A DNA stretch of 64,000 bases, taken from contig SXIH01000042.1 of assembly GCA_005772895.1 (NCBI GenBank), positions 39,254-103,253 of the forward strand, given 5' to 3'. Below, in pieces: positions 1 through 10,528 of this stretch. The notes under the pieces are model-generated. The model ran no database searches. It worked only from the letters and a program-made list of their open reading frames with translations, and had not been told where the DNA came from. The DNA comes from Bacteroidota bacterium (lineage in GTDB: Bacteria; Bacteroidota; Bacteroidia; 2-12-FULL-35-15). The position numbers and the translations under genes were made by a program. Each line of letters starts with the position of its first letter. The stretch's first letter is position 1.

Positions 1-2890
1 TCGGAGAAAATCCTGTAGGCATAAAATAAGTGAAAATATTTTCTACTACAACAGTTGCAGTTTCTGTATCGGTACAACCTGCGGGACTTGTATATTGAAC
101 AGTGTATGTTGTTGTAACAGTTGGTGAAACTGTAACTTCGGGACCTGTAGAACTTTCTCCTGACCATGTATATGTTCCATCACTTGGACTAGCATACAAG
201 GTTGTTGACTCACAAGCATTGATAAGCATGTTTCCAGAAACAGTTACTGTAACAGGTGAACCAACTGTGATGTATGCAGTTTGCGTTAATGTATCAGAAC
301 CATCAGCATTAGTTGCAATCAAAGTAACATCATATGATCCATTTGAAGAATAGCAAATGGCTGGAGGAGTTTGTGATGTTGATGTAGCTGGTGAACCACC
401 CGGGAAGGACCACGACCATGATGTTGGAGAGTTGGTGCTTAAATCGGTAAAGTTTACGCAAGCAGGCGTATTACAAAAAATTGTATTGTCTGCTGTGAAA
501 TTTGCAACAGGAGGTGAACAAGAATTTACAGTTATAGTTACAGTATTTGATGTAGCAGGAGAACCAGTAACACAAGACGCTGTAGAAGTCATAATAACAG
601 TTACAACATCACCATTTGATAAACCGGTTGTAGTAAATGTCGGAGAATTTGTTCCCGCATTTGTTCCGTTCACTTGCCATTGATAACTAGGAGTTCCTCC
701 ATTTGTAGGAGTTGCAGTAAATGTAACTGGATCTCCAACACAAATTGTTGTTGGTGCTCCCACAATGCTAACAGAAGCTGTAACAGTTGGATTAACTGTA
801 ATTGTAATTGAATTAGAAGTAGCAGGAGAGCCTGTTGCACAACTTGATGAAGAAGTCATAATAACAGTAACAACATCTCCATTTACTAAAGTAGTTGTTC
901 CAAAACTAGATGACGTTGCACCACCCACATTTGTTCCATTTATTTGCCATTGATAAGTTGGTGTTGCTCCACCATTTGTTGGCGTTGCAGTAAACACAAC
1001 TAAATCACCAGCACAAATTGTTGTACTCGGAACAGCAGCAATACTTACTGAAGCAGGAACTGACGCAACAACAGTAATTGTAATTGCATTTGAAGTAGCT
1101 GGTGAACCTGTTGCACAACTTAATGATGAAGTCATGATAACAGTAATAATATCTCCATTCACTAAAGTGGATGAAGTATAAGTTGATGATGTTGCACCAC
1201 CAATATTTGTTCCGTTCAATTGCCATTGATAAGTTGGTGTTGTTCCACCGTTTGTAGGACTTGCAGTAAATGTTACCGGATCGCCAGCACAAATTGTAGC
1301 ACCAGTTGAAGTAATGCTAACAGAAGCAGGAACTGAAGCAGAAACAGTTATTGTAATTGGATTAGATGTTGCCGTTGTAGGAGAAGCACACGGAGCATTT
1401 GAAGTCATAATAACTGTAACAATATCACCATTTGCAAGTGTAGAAGATGTATAAGTTGTTCCACCTGTTCCCACATTACTTCCATTTACTTGCCATTGAT
1501 AAGTTGGACCTGCTCCACCATTTGTTGGAGTTGCCGTAAAAGTAACAGGATCACCGGCACAAATTGTAGAACCTGTAGATACAATACTTACAGAAGGAAC
1601 AACAGTTGGATTTACTGTCATTGTAATTCCGGTTGATGTTGCAGTAGTTGGTGAAGCACAAGCTGCATTTGATGTCATTATAACTGTAACAACATCACCA
1701 TTTGCAAGTGTTGTTGATGTATAAGTTGTTCCACCAGTTCCCACATTACTTCCATTCACTTGCCATTGATAAGTTGGGCCAGCACCACCATTTGTAGGAG
1801 TTGCAGTAAATGTTACAGATGTTCCTGCACATATTGGTCCGGAAGGAACGGCTGCAATAGTTACTGAAGGAACTACAACAGCGTTGATGGTAATATTCAC
1901 ACCATTATCTGTTCCAGTTATCGGAGGAGTTGAGCTTATTACTCTTACTCTGTATCCAGTTCCTGTTGGTGTTCCGCAGGGAATTGTACAAGCAATTGTT
2001 CCCGTATTTGCAACACTCACCAATGTACCAATTGCAACTGGAGCTGCAAAACTTCCAACTGCATCTGATAATTGAGCAGTATAAATATTTCCTGCAGTAA
2101 AAGTTCCTGTACTTGTAAAAGGAACATTCATCGCGCTACAAGCGCAGAAAGGACTACCTGTTATAGTACCCGTTGTGATAGTGTTTGATGTTGGTGTTGA
2201 TAAAGTAATATTATCAACTGCAAAAGAAGGATCTACTCCTGCACCATCATCATTGTTTACCCATCTAAAAGCAATTTTCACCAATGGATTATTATCAGCA
2301 GAAACAGGCAAAGCAACTGTTCTCGAAGTCCATAATCCTTGTCCGCCACAACCAGTCAATGTTTTTGGCATATTATCTATTAATGTCCAAACTGCTCCAT
2401 CAAAATAGTAAAGCGTTGCATCATCAAGAGTTGTTTGACCTCCCTCTATATAATTAAAATTCACAGAGATTGTTGTTTTTCCAGTACAATTGATTGTTGG
2501 TGACTCCGAGCGTCTATTAGTTTCTGGACAAAATAAGAATCCACATAATCCACCTGCATCGTATGCCGCTCCTCCTGCAGGATTAAATACACTAGTTACA
2601 TGCAATGTATTATTTAAATTATTAGCAACTCCACAGCTTGTTGGTGCTCCTAAATTTGGCGTAATTCCTCCTCCTTCATTGTCTGAAACTGTAAAAAAAT
2701 TAGGATCAGTTCCTTCTACTCCTGTTGGAACATTAAATGTCCATCCTGGTCCACCGGTTGTCCAGTCTTCTGTATAAAACACCTGTGCATTTGTATTAAA
2801 AGAAAAAAGTGATAAAAGCAATGCTGAAATTGCAAAAACTTTCATCACATGACCTTTAATATTAAGTCTGTAATAAGTATTGTTTTTCAT
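1..2890 (-). CDS. Secreted multi-repeat adhesin-like protein, cut by window edge, type B T9SS cargo
   Basis: The frame is open from the ATG at 2890 to the window edge (963 codons) without a stop, so the 3' end is missing. A second ATG at 2845 begins a cleaner signal peptide (MKVFAISALLLS, ending NAQ) and may be the true start. After the signal comes a domain of about 200 residues ending in FAVDNITLS, like the N-terminal part of the next gene. Ig/PKD-like repeats of about 90 residues follow, each with PTYQWQVNG and TYTS...NGD motifs, then a PKD unit with WSWSFPGGSP. The last visible residues read YFMPTGFSP, the usual opening of a gliding-motility (CHU_C, type B) sorting domain, so the protein is probably secreted by T9SS and held at the surface. 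The product is rich in Thr, Gly and Val. Its exact ligand cannot be told. Confidence 0.85.
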   Translation of the reverse strand, partial: MKNNTYYRLNIKGHVMKVFAISALLLSLFSFNTNAQVFYTEDWTTGGPGWTFNVPTGVEGTDPNFFTVSDNEGGGITPNLGAPTSCGVANNLNNTLHVTSVFNPAGGAAYDAGGLCGFLFCPETNRRSESPTINCTGKTTISVNFNYIEGGQTTLDDATLYYFDGAVWTLIDNMPKTLTGCGGQGLWTSRTVALPVSADNNPLVKIAFRWVNNDDGAGVDPSFAVDNITLSTPTSNTITTGTITGSPFCACSAMNVPFTSTGTFTAGNIYTAQLSDAVGSFAAPVAIGTLVSVANTGTIACTIPCGTPTGTGYRVRVISSTPPITGTDNGVNITINAVVVPSVTIAAVPSGPICAGTSVTFTATPTNGGAGPTYQWQVNGSNVGTGGTTYTSTTLANGDVVTVIMTSNAACASPTTATSTGITMTVNPTVVPSVSIVSTGSTICAGDPVTFTATPTNGGAGPTYQWQVNGSNVGTGGTTYTSSTLANGDIVTVIMTSNAPCASPTTATSNPITITVSASVPASVSITSTGATICAGDPVTFTASPTNGGTTPTYQWQLNGTNIGGATSSTYTSSTLVNGDIITVIMTSSLSCATGSPATSNAITITVVASVPASVSIAAVPSTTICAGDLVVFTATPTNGGATPTYQWQINGTNVGGATSSSFGTTTLVNGDVVTVIMTSSSSCATGSPATSNSITITVNPTVTASVSIVGAPTTICVGDPVTFTATPTNGGTPSYQWQVNGTNAGTNSPTFTTTGLSNGDVVTVIMTSTASCVTGSPATSNTVTITVNSCSPPVANFTADNTIFCNTPACVNFTDLSTNSPTSWSWSFPGGSPATSTSQTPPAICYSSNGSYDVTLIATNADGSDTLTQTAYITVGSPVTVTVSGNMLINACESTTLYASPSDGTYTWSGESSTGPEVTVSPTVTTTYTVQYTSPAGCTDTETATVVVENIFTYFMPTGFSP
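675..1830 (-). repeat. Tandem ~270-bp coding repeats (Ig-like units)
   Basis: The anchor TGCCATTGAT (antisense of YQWQ) recurs at 675, 945, 1221, 1491 and 1761, giving spacings of 270, 276, 270 and 270 bp (90-92 codons). The units at 1491 and 1761 are nearly identical at the DNA level, which points to recent unit duplication or conversion. The repeats encode tandem extracellular Ig/PKD-like domains. Confidence 0.85.
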
Positions 2891-3035
2891 ATATTCTTCT
2901 TTATTGGGAGTTCGCTTAGTTTTAAATAGTTCACCAAGTTAAGAATTAAAAATAACAATTCAAATTATGGCTATTTATCAGATGTAATTGGCGGTAATAT
3001 GGTTGCTTCTGTATATATTTTATGGGGATTTTGAT

Positions 3036-4331
3036 TTATTGAATAATTATTTTTTTTGCAAGCAATTGTTTTCCATCCGATGCTTTTACAATATACATTC
3101 CTTTCGCTAAAGAATTTGTCGGAATGGAAATTTTTTTCTGCCCACTTTCAATATATTCATTGATATAAAAAACTTTTTCCCCTTCTAAATTAAATAACTC
3201 GAAATTTAAAGTCGTTTTTTCGTTCGAACTTATGCTTATTTCTAGCTGGTCGTTATTGCAGTATGAATTTATTATTTCAAAATCTGATTGGACAATATTA
3301 ACCATTTCAATTTTACTATAACTATAATCACCATTGTAGTCTGTTTGTTTCAAACGATAATAAGAAATTCCTGAAAAAGGATTTCTATCAATACTAAAAT
3401 ATTCTAGAACCTGAGAACTATTTCCTGCTCCTTGAAAATAAATTAAGTCGGAGAAATTAATTGCATCGGTTGATCTTTCAATTGTAAAAAAATCGTTATT
3501 TAATTCTGTTGCAGTTACCCAATTAATATCCACTTCTTTTTCTGAATTATATTTTGCTGTAAAACTTAACAATTCAATTGGTGCAGGCGTAAGTACCGCG
3601 TTAATAGTAACATCGTCTACTGCAAAAGAAGGATCACTGCCTAATGAATTGTTGTTGCTTTGCCAAACAAAACCAACTCTTAAATTTGTAATTCCCTCAC
3701 AAGTTACTGGCATATTCCATGTAATATGAGTCCAGCGGCCTTGCCCAGAACCACATATTTGTGATTTAAGATTATTAATACTTCCTCCTCCACCCATTGC
3801 TGGGCTAGTTGATGTTGGTGCACCAGTTGGAACAACCCAACCTGTTCCTCCATTGATACTATAAACTAAATAAGCTTTATCTGTTGTACCTTCACCATTT
3901 CCAATAAAATCAAACTCAACTACTACATTGGTATAGCCAACTGTACTAATATTTGGTGAACCAACTCTACGATTTGTATTAATATCGGATAAATATGCTG
4001 CACCAGAAGCTAATCCAGTACATTCCATAAAAAGAGAAGGATCGCCTAAACCTGCTCCTCCACAAACATTTGCTGTCATTCCTGATTCTGTATCGCCTGT
4101 TTGCCAAAGATTCGCTAATCCAAAAAATGTAGCATTTCCCCAGGGTGCAGCTAAATTATTCACTGTCCAACCACTTGCTGCCAATGTTCCGCTAAAAGGT
4201 TGTGTATAAATTGTTGTTTGAGCAATCGTTGTTTGAAGAGAAAAGAGAACAACGAAACAGGTTCCTAATAACTTGTTCAAGCGAACAAATAATCTGGGCG
4301 GCAGAAGAAGGATTGGATGTTTCGTTGTCAT
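3036..4331 (-). CDS. Secreted protein with type A T9SS C-terminal sorting domain
   Basis: 431 residues. The N-terminus has a basic stretch, a hydrophobic run (LLGTCFVVLFSL) and an AQ-type cleavage site near residue 38. Residues about 40-250 form a jelly-roll-like, Gly/Asn-rich domain ending in FAVDDVTINAV, resembling the N-terminal module of the neighbouring truncated adhesin. Next is the common Bacteroidota linker PIELLSFTAKYN followed by an Fn3-like segment (INWVTATELNNDFFTIERS, SYYRLKQTDYNGDYSYS). The last 80 or so residues are a T9SS type A CTD, ending with GMYIVKASDGKQLLAKKIIIQ-like sequence. The CTD directs export across the outer membrane. The enzymatic or binding role is not recognisable. 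The gene is probably transcribed on its own. Confidence 0.85.
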   Translation of the reverse strand: MTTKHPILLLPPRLFVRLNKLLGTCFVVLFSLQTTIAQTTIYTQPFSGTLAASGWTVNNLAAPWGNATFFGLANLWQTGDTESGMTANVCGGAGLGDPSLFMECTGLASGAAYLSDINTNRRVGSPNISTVGYTNVVVEFDFIGNGEGTTDKAYLVYSINGGTGWVVPTGAPTSTSPAMGGGGSINNLKSQICGSGQGRWTHITWNMPVTCEGITNLRVGFVWQSNNNSLGSDPSFAVDDVTINAVLTPAPIELLSFTAKYNSEKEVDINWVTATELNNDFFTIERSTDAINFSDLIYFQGAGNSSQVLEYFSIDRNPFSGISYYRLKQTDYNGDYSYSKIEMVNIVQSDFEIINSYCNNDQLEISISSNEKTTLNFELFNLEGEKVFYINEYIESGQKKISIPTNSLAKGMYIVKASDGKQLLAKKIIIQ

Positions 4332-4445
4332 TTTATTACAAAAACTAAAAAAATCTTACATCTAAGTTATTCCCTAAAAAGCCGAAATCAATTACAAAAT
4401 GTACTTATTATACTAAGTCTAATATTACATATAGTAAATATTTGT

Positions 4446-4453
4446 TATATTTG
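4446..4453 (+). promoter_or_regulatory. Candidate Bacteroidota -7 box for the 4486 gene
   Basis: TATATTTG fits the Bacteroidota -7 consensus TAnnTTTG and lies 32 bases before the ATG at 4486. No convincing -33 TTG is seen at the expected distance, so this is tentative. Confidence 0.35.
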
Positions 4454-4485
4454 ATAGTATATATGTACTATTATTATACCTTTTC

Positions 4486-6024
4486 ATGATAGCATCAGAC
4501 GAACTTCATAAATTAATAAAGTCTCTCACTCAATCCGAAAAGCGATTTTTTAAGATTTATGCTTCCCGACATATTATTGGTGAGCAAAATAATTATGTCC
4601 AGCTATTTGATGTAATCGCATCTCAAAAAAAATATAATGAAGAAGCTATAAAAGAAAAATTCGATGGACAAGCTTTTATGAATCGTTTTGCAGCTGTAAA
4701 AAATTATTTACATCAGCTTATTTTAAAAAGCATGAGAAATTTTCATGCTGGTTCTACTATTGATATTGAATTAAAAGAAATGCTTATTGATATTGATTTT
4801 CTTTATCAGAAAGGATTATATAAACAATGTCAAAAACTTCACACCAAAGCAGAAAAGCTGGCTGCTGAAACAGATAAAAAAACCAGACTTCTGGAAATAT
4901 TAGAATGGAAAGCAAAATTAATGCAAGCCACAAACAGAGATTTTGACCAAGAAAATTTTCATAGAAATGTTTTTATTGAAGAAAATGTTATTTTAAAAAG
5001 CATACAACTTACTTTGGAATTAAAAAGCGAAGTACTTGGAGTGTTTACTATGATTAGAAAGCAAGGGTTTGCCCGTTCTAAAAAAGATCTCGAATTAATT
5101 AACGAAGTTATTCAAAAATACAGTAAGCTCGATTACAAAAAATTAAACTTCAATGATAAGTATTACCTGAATTACATCAATACTGTTTATTACACTTCTT
5201 CAGGCGACAATTCAAAAAGCTTGCATTATACAAAACGAAATATTGATTTGCTTGAATCTATTCCCTCAAAACTGAGAGATGAGGAGTTTGAGAAATATAT
5301 AGCTTCTTTAAACAATTTAGTGGTTAACTTAATCAACTTACAAAAACCTAAGGAAATAAAACCTTATCTAGAAAAGATACGATCCTTAGCCACTCATAAT
5401 ATACGCGAAAATATTTTATTATGGGTAACTTCTTACAAGCTGGTATTGGGTGTTACTATAAAAGCTTGCGATTTTGAACAAGCAGAAAAAATTGTGGAAG
5501 AAATAAATTCAGGAATTGCATTTTACAGCGACAAAATTCCAGCGGCAGATATTGTACTTTTCAAATTTAACATGTCGATTGTTTATTTTGTAAACAATAA
5601 ACATTCAAAAGCAATAAAAACGTTAAATGAAATTATCAACGAAAATGATTTATCGTTACGTGATGATATTCAAAGTTTTGCGAGGATAATCCGTTTAATT
5701 ATTTTCTGGGAAAAAGGAGAAGAAGAACTTCTTCCTTACGCTACTCTTTCAACTTATCGGTTCCTTTACAAACGCAATAAATTATACAAGTTTGAGAGCA
5801 TTGTGCTTCAATTTATCAAAGAAAAAATGCTGCATATAAATACTTCAAGTGAATTGAAAAAAGCATTTATTGAATTAAAAGAAAAATTAGAAAAACAACT
5901 TCAAAATCCTTTAGAGAAAAAAGCATTGGACTATTTTGATTTCATTACCTGGATTGAAAGCAAAATAAGTAAAAAGGATTTTAAATCCTTAGCAAAAGAA
6001 AAGCTCCAAAAAGAATTGAATTAA
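4486..6024 (+). CDS. Conserved Bacteroidota helical (TPR-like) protein, function unknown
   Basis: 512 residues with no signal peptide or membrane segment. The N-terminus (HKLIKSLTQSEKRFFKIYAS) is typical of a family of cytoplasmic, all-helical proteins widespread in Bacteroidota but without an assigned function. The rest is Lys/Glu-rich helix-turn-helix pairs resembling degenerate TPR repeats, which suggests a protein-protein scaffold. It stands alone, divergent from the secreted gene at 4331. Its stop overlaps the stop of cmk: the palindrome TTAA at 6021-6024 supplies both TAA codons. The TPR-like assignment comes from residue pattern only. Confidence 0.75.
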   Translation: MIASDELHKLIKSLTQSEKRFFKIYASRHIIGEQNNYVQLFDVIASQKKYNEEAIKEKFDGQAFMNRFAAVKNYLHQLILKSMRNFHAGSTIDIELKEMLIDIDFLYQKGLYKQCQKLHTKAEKLAAETDKKTRLLEILEWKAKLMQATNRDFDQENFHRNVFIEENVILKSIQLTLELKSEVLGVFTMIRKQGFARSKKDLELINEVIQKYSKLDYKKLNFNDKYYLNYINTVYYTSSGDNSKSLHYTKRNIDLLESIPSKLRDEEFEKYIASLNNLVVNLINLQKPKEIKPYLEKIRSLATHNIRENILLWVTSYKLVLGVTIKACDFEQAEKIVEEINSGIAFYSDKIPAADIVLFKFNMSIVYFVNNKHSKAIKTLNEIINENDLSLRDDIQSFARIIRLIIFWEKGEEELLPYATLSTYRFLYKRNKLYKFESIVLQFIKEKMLHINTSSELKKAFIELKEKLEKQLQNPLEKKALDYFDFITWIESKISKKDFKSLAKEKLQKELN

Positions 6025-6716
6025 TTGAATGATAAAGTTAAATCGGTAATTAATTTAACAACAAACTCCAATTGCTGCTCTCTTGTTAAATCCGAATTAT
6101 CCAACACAATTGCATCGTGGGCTTGTGTCAGAGGATTTTCTTTGCGATGAGTATCTTCGTGATCGCGGTAAATTAAATTTGATTTTACTTCGTTAAACGA
6201 AATATGTTGTCCTTTGGAAGACAATTCATCAAACCTACGCTGTGTTCTGATATCGGTATCAGCTGTCATAAAAAGTTTTAATTCAGCATTTGGAAAAACA
6301 TTGGTCCCAATATCTCTGCCATCCATCACAATGCCTTTGTTTTTCCCTAGCTTACGCTGAATTGCAATCATTTTCACACGAACATCATGAATGGCACTTA
6401 CTTTACTTACGTTTTCAGAAACAATCATTTGTCTGATCTCTTTTTCTACATTTTCTCCATTCAGAAAAGTTTCAGAAGATTTTGTGTTGGGATTAAATTG
6501 AAAAGTCAAATGTATATCATCCAACAAACGAACAATATCACTTTCCTGAAAACTATGGTCCTTGATTACACCCTTTTGCAAGGCATAAAGTGTAACACAA
6601 CGATACATCGCTCCGGAATCAACATAAGCATAACCTAGTTTTGAAGCCAAAGCTTTCGCCAGCGTGCTTTTTCCACACGAAGAATATCCGTCAATTGCAA
6701 TGGTAATTTTAGTCAT
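6021..6716 (-). CDS. cmk: Cytidylate kinase
   Basis: 231 residues, the normal length for the enzyme, which phosphorylates CMP and dCMP with ATP. The P-loop is GYSSCGKST at residues about 9-17, followed by the substrate segment YVDSGAMYRCVTLYAL. GRDIGTNVFPNAELKLFMTAD is the conserved middle, and the arginine-rich lid with RDHEDTHRKENPL is present. The gene lies directly downstream of porQ and lon on the same strand, a neighbourhood often seen in Bacteroidota. It converges on the 4486 gene with a 4-bp overlap. Confidence 0.96.
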   Translation of the reverse strand: MTKITIAIDGYSSCGKSTLAKALASKLGYAYVDSGAMYRCVTLYALQKGVIKDHSFQESDIVRLLDDIHLTFQFNPNTKSSETFLNGENVEKEIRQMIVSENVSKVSAIHDVRVKMIAIQRKLGKNKGIVMDGRDIGTNVFPNAELKLFMTADTDIRTQRRFDELSSKGQHISFNEVKSNLIYRDHEDTHRKENPLTQAHDAIVLDNSDLTREQQLEFVVKLITDLTLSFN

Positions 6717-6718
6717 AT

Positions 6719-6733
6719 AGAATTCAGAATTCT
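6719..6733. repeat. Short perfect palindrome between porQ and cmk
   Basis: AGAATTCAGAATTCT is a perfect inverted repeat of 7 bp around a central A, placed 2 bp upstream of the cmk start. It resembles the other short-period repeats found at gene borders in this window. Confidence 0.6.
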
Positions 6734-6769
6734 AACAACAATATTACTGATTATTTTGTTCAATAAAAA

Positions 6770-7855
6770 CTATGGAGTGGCAGGAGATTTGAACTTTTTT
6801 GAATAAAAGCTGTTCAAATCCATACTTACTGAGAAATTATTGGATGGTCCGGCCAAATGGTAAACTGCACGACCATAACTTATGTGAAATTTGTAGATTC
6901 TGAATCCAAATCCAAAAGAGAAACCTGCAGCACCTCGTTTTTCAGGAATTTTCAATTCTTTCCTTCTCTGATAATTATATCCGGCACGTAAAAAGAAGTT
7001 TTTTGTAATTATAAATTCTCCGCCAATAACCATGTGACGCATAAATTTATCACCCCATATTTTTCCTTTGTTTTGCTTAATGGGCTCTCCGGTTAATGGA
7101 TCTTCGGTAAGCGGAGGATTAGCTGGATCAATATAAGTTAAATCCCATTTTTCCAGATTTTCATAAACCAGAGAAAAACGGAAAGGAACATGCTTTGGTT
7201 TTTTAGAAATACCAATTTGAATTTCAAAAGGCAATTTTTCTCTGTTTCCTTCCACATAAGGTTTCCATTGACGCCCCATATTTTTAACCACAACAGCTGC
7301 TGCAAATCCATGAGAAGGACGAACATAAGTTGCTCCTAAATCTATTGCGGAACCCCATGACGTATAAGATTCTAATTGAGAATAAATTGTTTTTAAAGTA
7401 ACTCCAACGGTTAAATTAGTATCTAAAATAGATTTAGCATAAGCCAGATTAAAGCTCATCTCGCTAGCTCCGAAAGTTCCGTCTGTATTTCCTACATCAT
7501 CGGCCCTGATAAATTTTCCATAATCCAGATAATGAATTCCGGCACTGAAATTCCCGATATTATCAAAATGCTTTGCATAAGCTACGTATCCGTAATTGAT
7601 ATCTGCAAAATAGTTGATATAACTCAAAGCAATATTATTGCTCATAGAATCAGAAAGGAGTGATGGATTAATTAAAGAAACATTAAGATCATTATCTTTA
7701 ACGGGAATTAAATTACCTCCCAAAGCAGAAACCCTGGCTGAAATAGGCAAATTCAGAAATTCATAGGTATTGTTTCCACCTGTTTGAGCGTTTGCTGAAA
7801 CAGTTAAAATCAAAGCAAATAAAAGGAATTGTATTCTTCTTATGTTCATTAACAC
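6770..7855 (-). CDS. porQ: Type IX secretion system protein PorQ
   Basis: 361 residues with a signal peptide (FLLFALILTVSANAQ). The mature start, GGNNTYEFLNLPISARVSALGG, is the hallmark of the PorQ/PorV-like FadL-type barrel family; the remainder alternates short amphipathic strands typical of a 14-stranded outer-membrane barrel. PorQ takes part with PorU, PorV and PorZ in attaching T9SS cargo to the cell surface. The location next to cmk supports PorQ rather than PorV. Many T9SS cargo genes in this same window give it a clear role. The extreme C-terminus is Lys-rich and does not end in the classical Phe. Confidence 0.9.
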   Translation of the reverse strand: MLMNIRRIQFLLFALILTVSANAQTGGNNTYEFLNLPISARVSALGGNLIPVKDNDLNVSLINPSLLSDSMSNNIALSYINYFADINYGYVAYAKHFDNIGNFSAGIHYLDYGKFIRADDVGNTDGTFGASEMSFNLAYAKSILDTNLTVGVTLKTIYSQLESYTSWGSAIDLGATYVRPSHGFAAAVVVKNMGRQWKPYVEGNREKLPFEIQIGISKKPKHVPFRFSLVYENLEKWDLTYIDPANPPLTEDPLTGEPIKQNKGKIWGDKFMRHMVIGGEFIITKNFFLRAGYNYQRRKELKIPEKRGAAGFSFGFGFRIYKFHISYGRAVYHLAGPSNNFSVSMDLNSFYSKKFKSPATP

Positions 7856-7909
7856 AAATATAAATAAAAATATCCGTGTTTTAAACGAGAAAATGAGGGG
7901 TTTATTGCC

Positions 7910-10390
7910 TTACTTCTTCTTCTCTTCTTCCTTAATGGCCAAATCAATGGGATTATCCACTTTTTCCTTTAACAAAGCCAGTTTTACAACATCAATCATC
8001 TTTTCTACATAATAGAATTTCAGGTCTTTGATATAATCTTTTTTAATGTCTTCTATATCCTTTTTATTATCCGCACTCAAAATAATTTCTTTGATACCTG
8101 CACGTTTTGCAGCCAATATTTTTTCTTTGATTCCTCCTACTGCCAAAACTCTTCCACGCAATGTGATTTCACCTGTCATGGCTAATTTGTTTTTTACTTT
8201 TCGTTGTGTGAAAGCAGATGCAATTGCTGTTAACATTGTAATTCCGGCACTCGGACCATCCTTAGGCGTTGCACCTTCCGGAACGTGAATGTGGACATTC
8301 CATTTATCAAACACTTCCGGTTTTAAACCTAAAATAGCACTGTGAGATTTCAAATATTCCAAAGCAATTACAGCCGACTCTTTCATAACTTCTCCCAAAT
8401 TACCTGTCAGCGTTAATTTTCCGGTTCCTTTTGTTATACTAGTTTCAATAAATAAAATATCTCCTCCAACACTCGTCCACGCTAAACCTGTTACAACACC
8501 AGCTACATCATTTCCTTGGTATCTGTCTTTTGCATGTGCCGGTCCTAAAATTTTTCCTAAATCATTGATGGTAACATTCGCATTGTATTTTTGATCCATT
8601 GCAATCGACTTAGCAGCATTACGTACTACTTTTGCAATTACTTTTTCCATTCCACGCACACCACTTTCGCGAGTATAATTTTCAATGATGTATTCAATTA
8701 CTTCTTTGTTTAATGTCAATTGATCCTTTTTCAAACCTTGTTCTTCCAACTGTTTCGGAATCAAATGGCGTTTTGCAATTTCCATTTTTTCTTCTATGGT
8801 GTATCCAGTAATTTCAATAATTTCCATCCTGTCGCGCAAAGCAGGCTGAATTGAACTCAATGAATTTGCCGTTGCGATAAACATTACGTTGGATAAATCG
8901 TAATCCAACTCTACATAATTATCGTAAAATGCATTGTTTTGTTCAGGATCTAAAACTTCTAACAATGCAGATGATGGATCGCCATGAAAATCGTTTCCTA
9001 CTTTATCAATCTCATCTAAAATAAAAACTGGATTAGAAGAACCTGATTTTTTTATGTTTTGTAAAACTCGTCCCGGCATTGCACCAATATAGGTTTTACG
9101 GTGACCACGAATTTCTGCTTCATCTTTCAAACCACCCAAACTCATACGAATATATTTTCGTCCTAAACTCTCTGCAATACTTTTTCCTAATGATGTTTTA
9201 CCAACTCCCGGAGGTCCGTACAAACACAAAATCGGAGATTTCATATTCCCTTTCAATTTCAAAACTGCCAAGTGTTCCAAAATACGCTCTTTCACTTTAT
9301 CCATTCCGAAATGGTCTTTATTCAAAACTTTTTCAGCACGTTTTAAATCAAAATTATCTTGGGTTTTATCGCCCCATGGTAAATCTAGCAACACTTCCAA
9401 ATAACTTGTCTGAATAGAATATTCTGCTGCATTCGGATTCATACGTTCAAGTTTACCGATAGCTTTATCAAATGCCTGAGAAACTTCTTTACTCCAGACT
9501 TTTTTAGTTGCCCGGATTTTCATTTCCTGAATATCCTGTGTATTGTTATTCTCACCCAACTCTTCCTGAATGGTCTTCATCTGCTGGTGCAAGAAATAAT
9601 CGCGTTGCTGTTTATCCAAATCAACTTTTACTTTGGATTGAATTTGATTTTTCAATTCCAACATTTGAAGTTCTTTTGTAAGATTAGTCAAAACCATTGT
9701 AGCACGTTCTTTCAAATCAATCACTTCTAACATTTTTTGCTTCTCTTCCACAGGAGCATTCATGTTCGAAGAAATAAAATTGATTAAGAAAGAAGGACTT
9801 TCAATATTTTTTAAAGCGAAACCTGCTTCACTTGGGATATGCGGACTCTGTTTTACAATTTGAAGAGCTAAATCTTTTAAAGAAGAAACCAAAGCATCGA
9901 ATTCTTTATCATCATTTTTAGGTCGTGTTTCTGCTATTCCTGAAATAGAAGCTTTTATGTAAGGTTGCGACTGCTTTATTTCTCCAAGTGCAAAACGTTT
10001 TTTCCCCTGAATAATAACTGTTGTATTACCATCGGGCATACGAAGCATTTTTATTATTTGAGCTACTGTTCCAATTTTATTCAAATCTTCAACAGTTGGG
10101 TCTTCAACAGAATCGTTTTTTTGAGCAACTACACCAATAATTTTATCGCCTTTGTAAGCATCTTTAATTAAATTGATAGATTTATCTCTGCCAACAGTAA
10201 TTGGGATAACAACACCAGGGAATAAAACAGTGTTCCGAAGAGGTAAAATTGACAGCTCTTCAGGCACTTTTTCGGAGTTCATCTGGTCTTCATCCTCCGA
10301 TGAGAGCAATGGTATAAACTCAGTATCCTCGTCCATCAGATTGTCACGAAGCATTGGTACCAAGCCATTCAAGTCGAAATTATCAGTCAT
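7910..10390 (-). CDS. lon: ATP-dependent protease La (Lon)
   Basis: 826 residues. Residues about 45-250 are the LON substrate-binding domain ([19 protein letters not shown]). The AAA+ module has Walker A GPPGVGKT at 392-399 and Walker B VFILDEID near 455. The protease domain has the catalytic serine at 714 in PKDGPSAG and the lysine at 757 in GGIKEK, 43 residues later as in E. coli Lon. All catalytic residues are intact. It degrades damaged and regulatory proteins in the cytosol. The acidic N-terminal extension before the LON domain and the Glu/Lys-rich tail are usual in Bacteroidota. It is upstream of porQ and cmk on the same strand. Confidence 0.97.
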   Translation of the reverse strand: MTDNFDLNGLVPMLRDNLMDEDTEFIPLLSSEDEDQMNSEKVPEELSILPLRNTVLFPGVVIPITVGRDKSINLIKDAYKGDKIIGVVAQKNDSVEDPTVEDLNKIGTVAQIIKMLRMPDGNTTVIIQGKKRFALGEIKQSQPYIKASISGIAETRPKNDDKEFDALVSSLKDLALQIVKQSPHIPSEAGFALKNIESPSFLINFISSNMNAPVEEKQKMLEVIDLKERATMVLTNLTKELQMLELKNQIQSKVKVDLDKQQRDYFLHQQMKTIQEELGENNNTQDIQEMKIRATKKVWSKEVSQAFDKAIGKLERMNPNAAEYSIQTSYLEVLLDLPWGDKTQDNFDLKRAEKVLNKDHFGMDKVKERILEHLAVLKLKGNMKSPILCLYGPPGVGKTSLGKSIAESLGRKYIRMSLGGLKDEAEIRGHRKTYIGAMPGRVLQNIKKSGSSNPVFILDEIDKVGNDFHGDPSSALLEVLDPEQNNAFYDNYVELDYDLSNVMFIATANSLSSIQPALRDRMEIIEITGYTIEEKMEIAKRHLIPKQLEEQGLKKDQLTLNKEVIEYIIENYTRESGVRGMEKVIAKVVRNAAKSIAMDQKYNANVTINDLGKILGPAHAKDRYQGNDVAGVVTGLAWTSVGGDILFIETSITKGTGKLTLTGNLGEVMKESAVIALEYLKSHSAILGLKPEVFDKWNVHIHVPEGATPKDGPSAGITMLTAIASAFTQRKVKNKLAMTGEITLRGRVLAVGGIKEKILAAKRAGIKEIILSADNKKDIEDIKKDYIKDLKFYYVEKMIDVVKLALLKEKVDNPIDLAIKEEEKKK

Positions 10391-10481
10391 ATTATGAGTA
10401 AATTAAGTCTTTTTATTAAAATTACACCCTATAATTTTCAATTGCTGTGCCATTGGGGGAATTGGGACAAAATGACATCAT

Positions 10482-10516
10482 CGAATTACTAATTTTTACG
10501 AAAAATACGAATTACC
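10482..10516. repeat. Short-period degenerate repeat, AATTCGTAATT type
   Basis: The segment carries CGAATTACTAATTTTTACG and then TACGAATTACC, variants of the ACGAATTACGAATT unit that also occurs at 19178-19210 and 62157-62188. It lies between lon and the small membrane protein gene. Confidence 0.55.
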
Positions 10517-10528
10517 AAATTGGCGCAT

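Noticed and set aside
675..1830. CRISPR array
   Set aside because: The repeats are about 270 bp, coding and in frame, without short direct repeats and unique spacers.
102..2777. Several plus-strand and one minus-strand short frames in the first 2.8 kb
   Set aside because: They are other-frame shadows of the long repetitive minus-strand gene, which is open across the whole stretch with a signal peptide and domain repeats.
6770..7855. PorV instead of PorQ
   Set aside because: The N-terminal GGNNTYEFLNLPISARVSALGG text and the cmk neighbour fit PorQ better.
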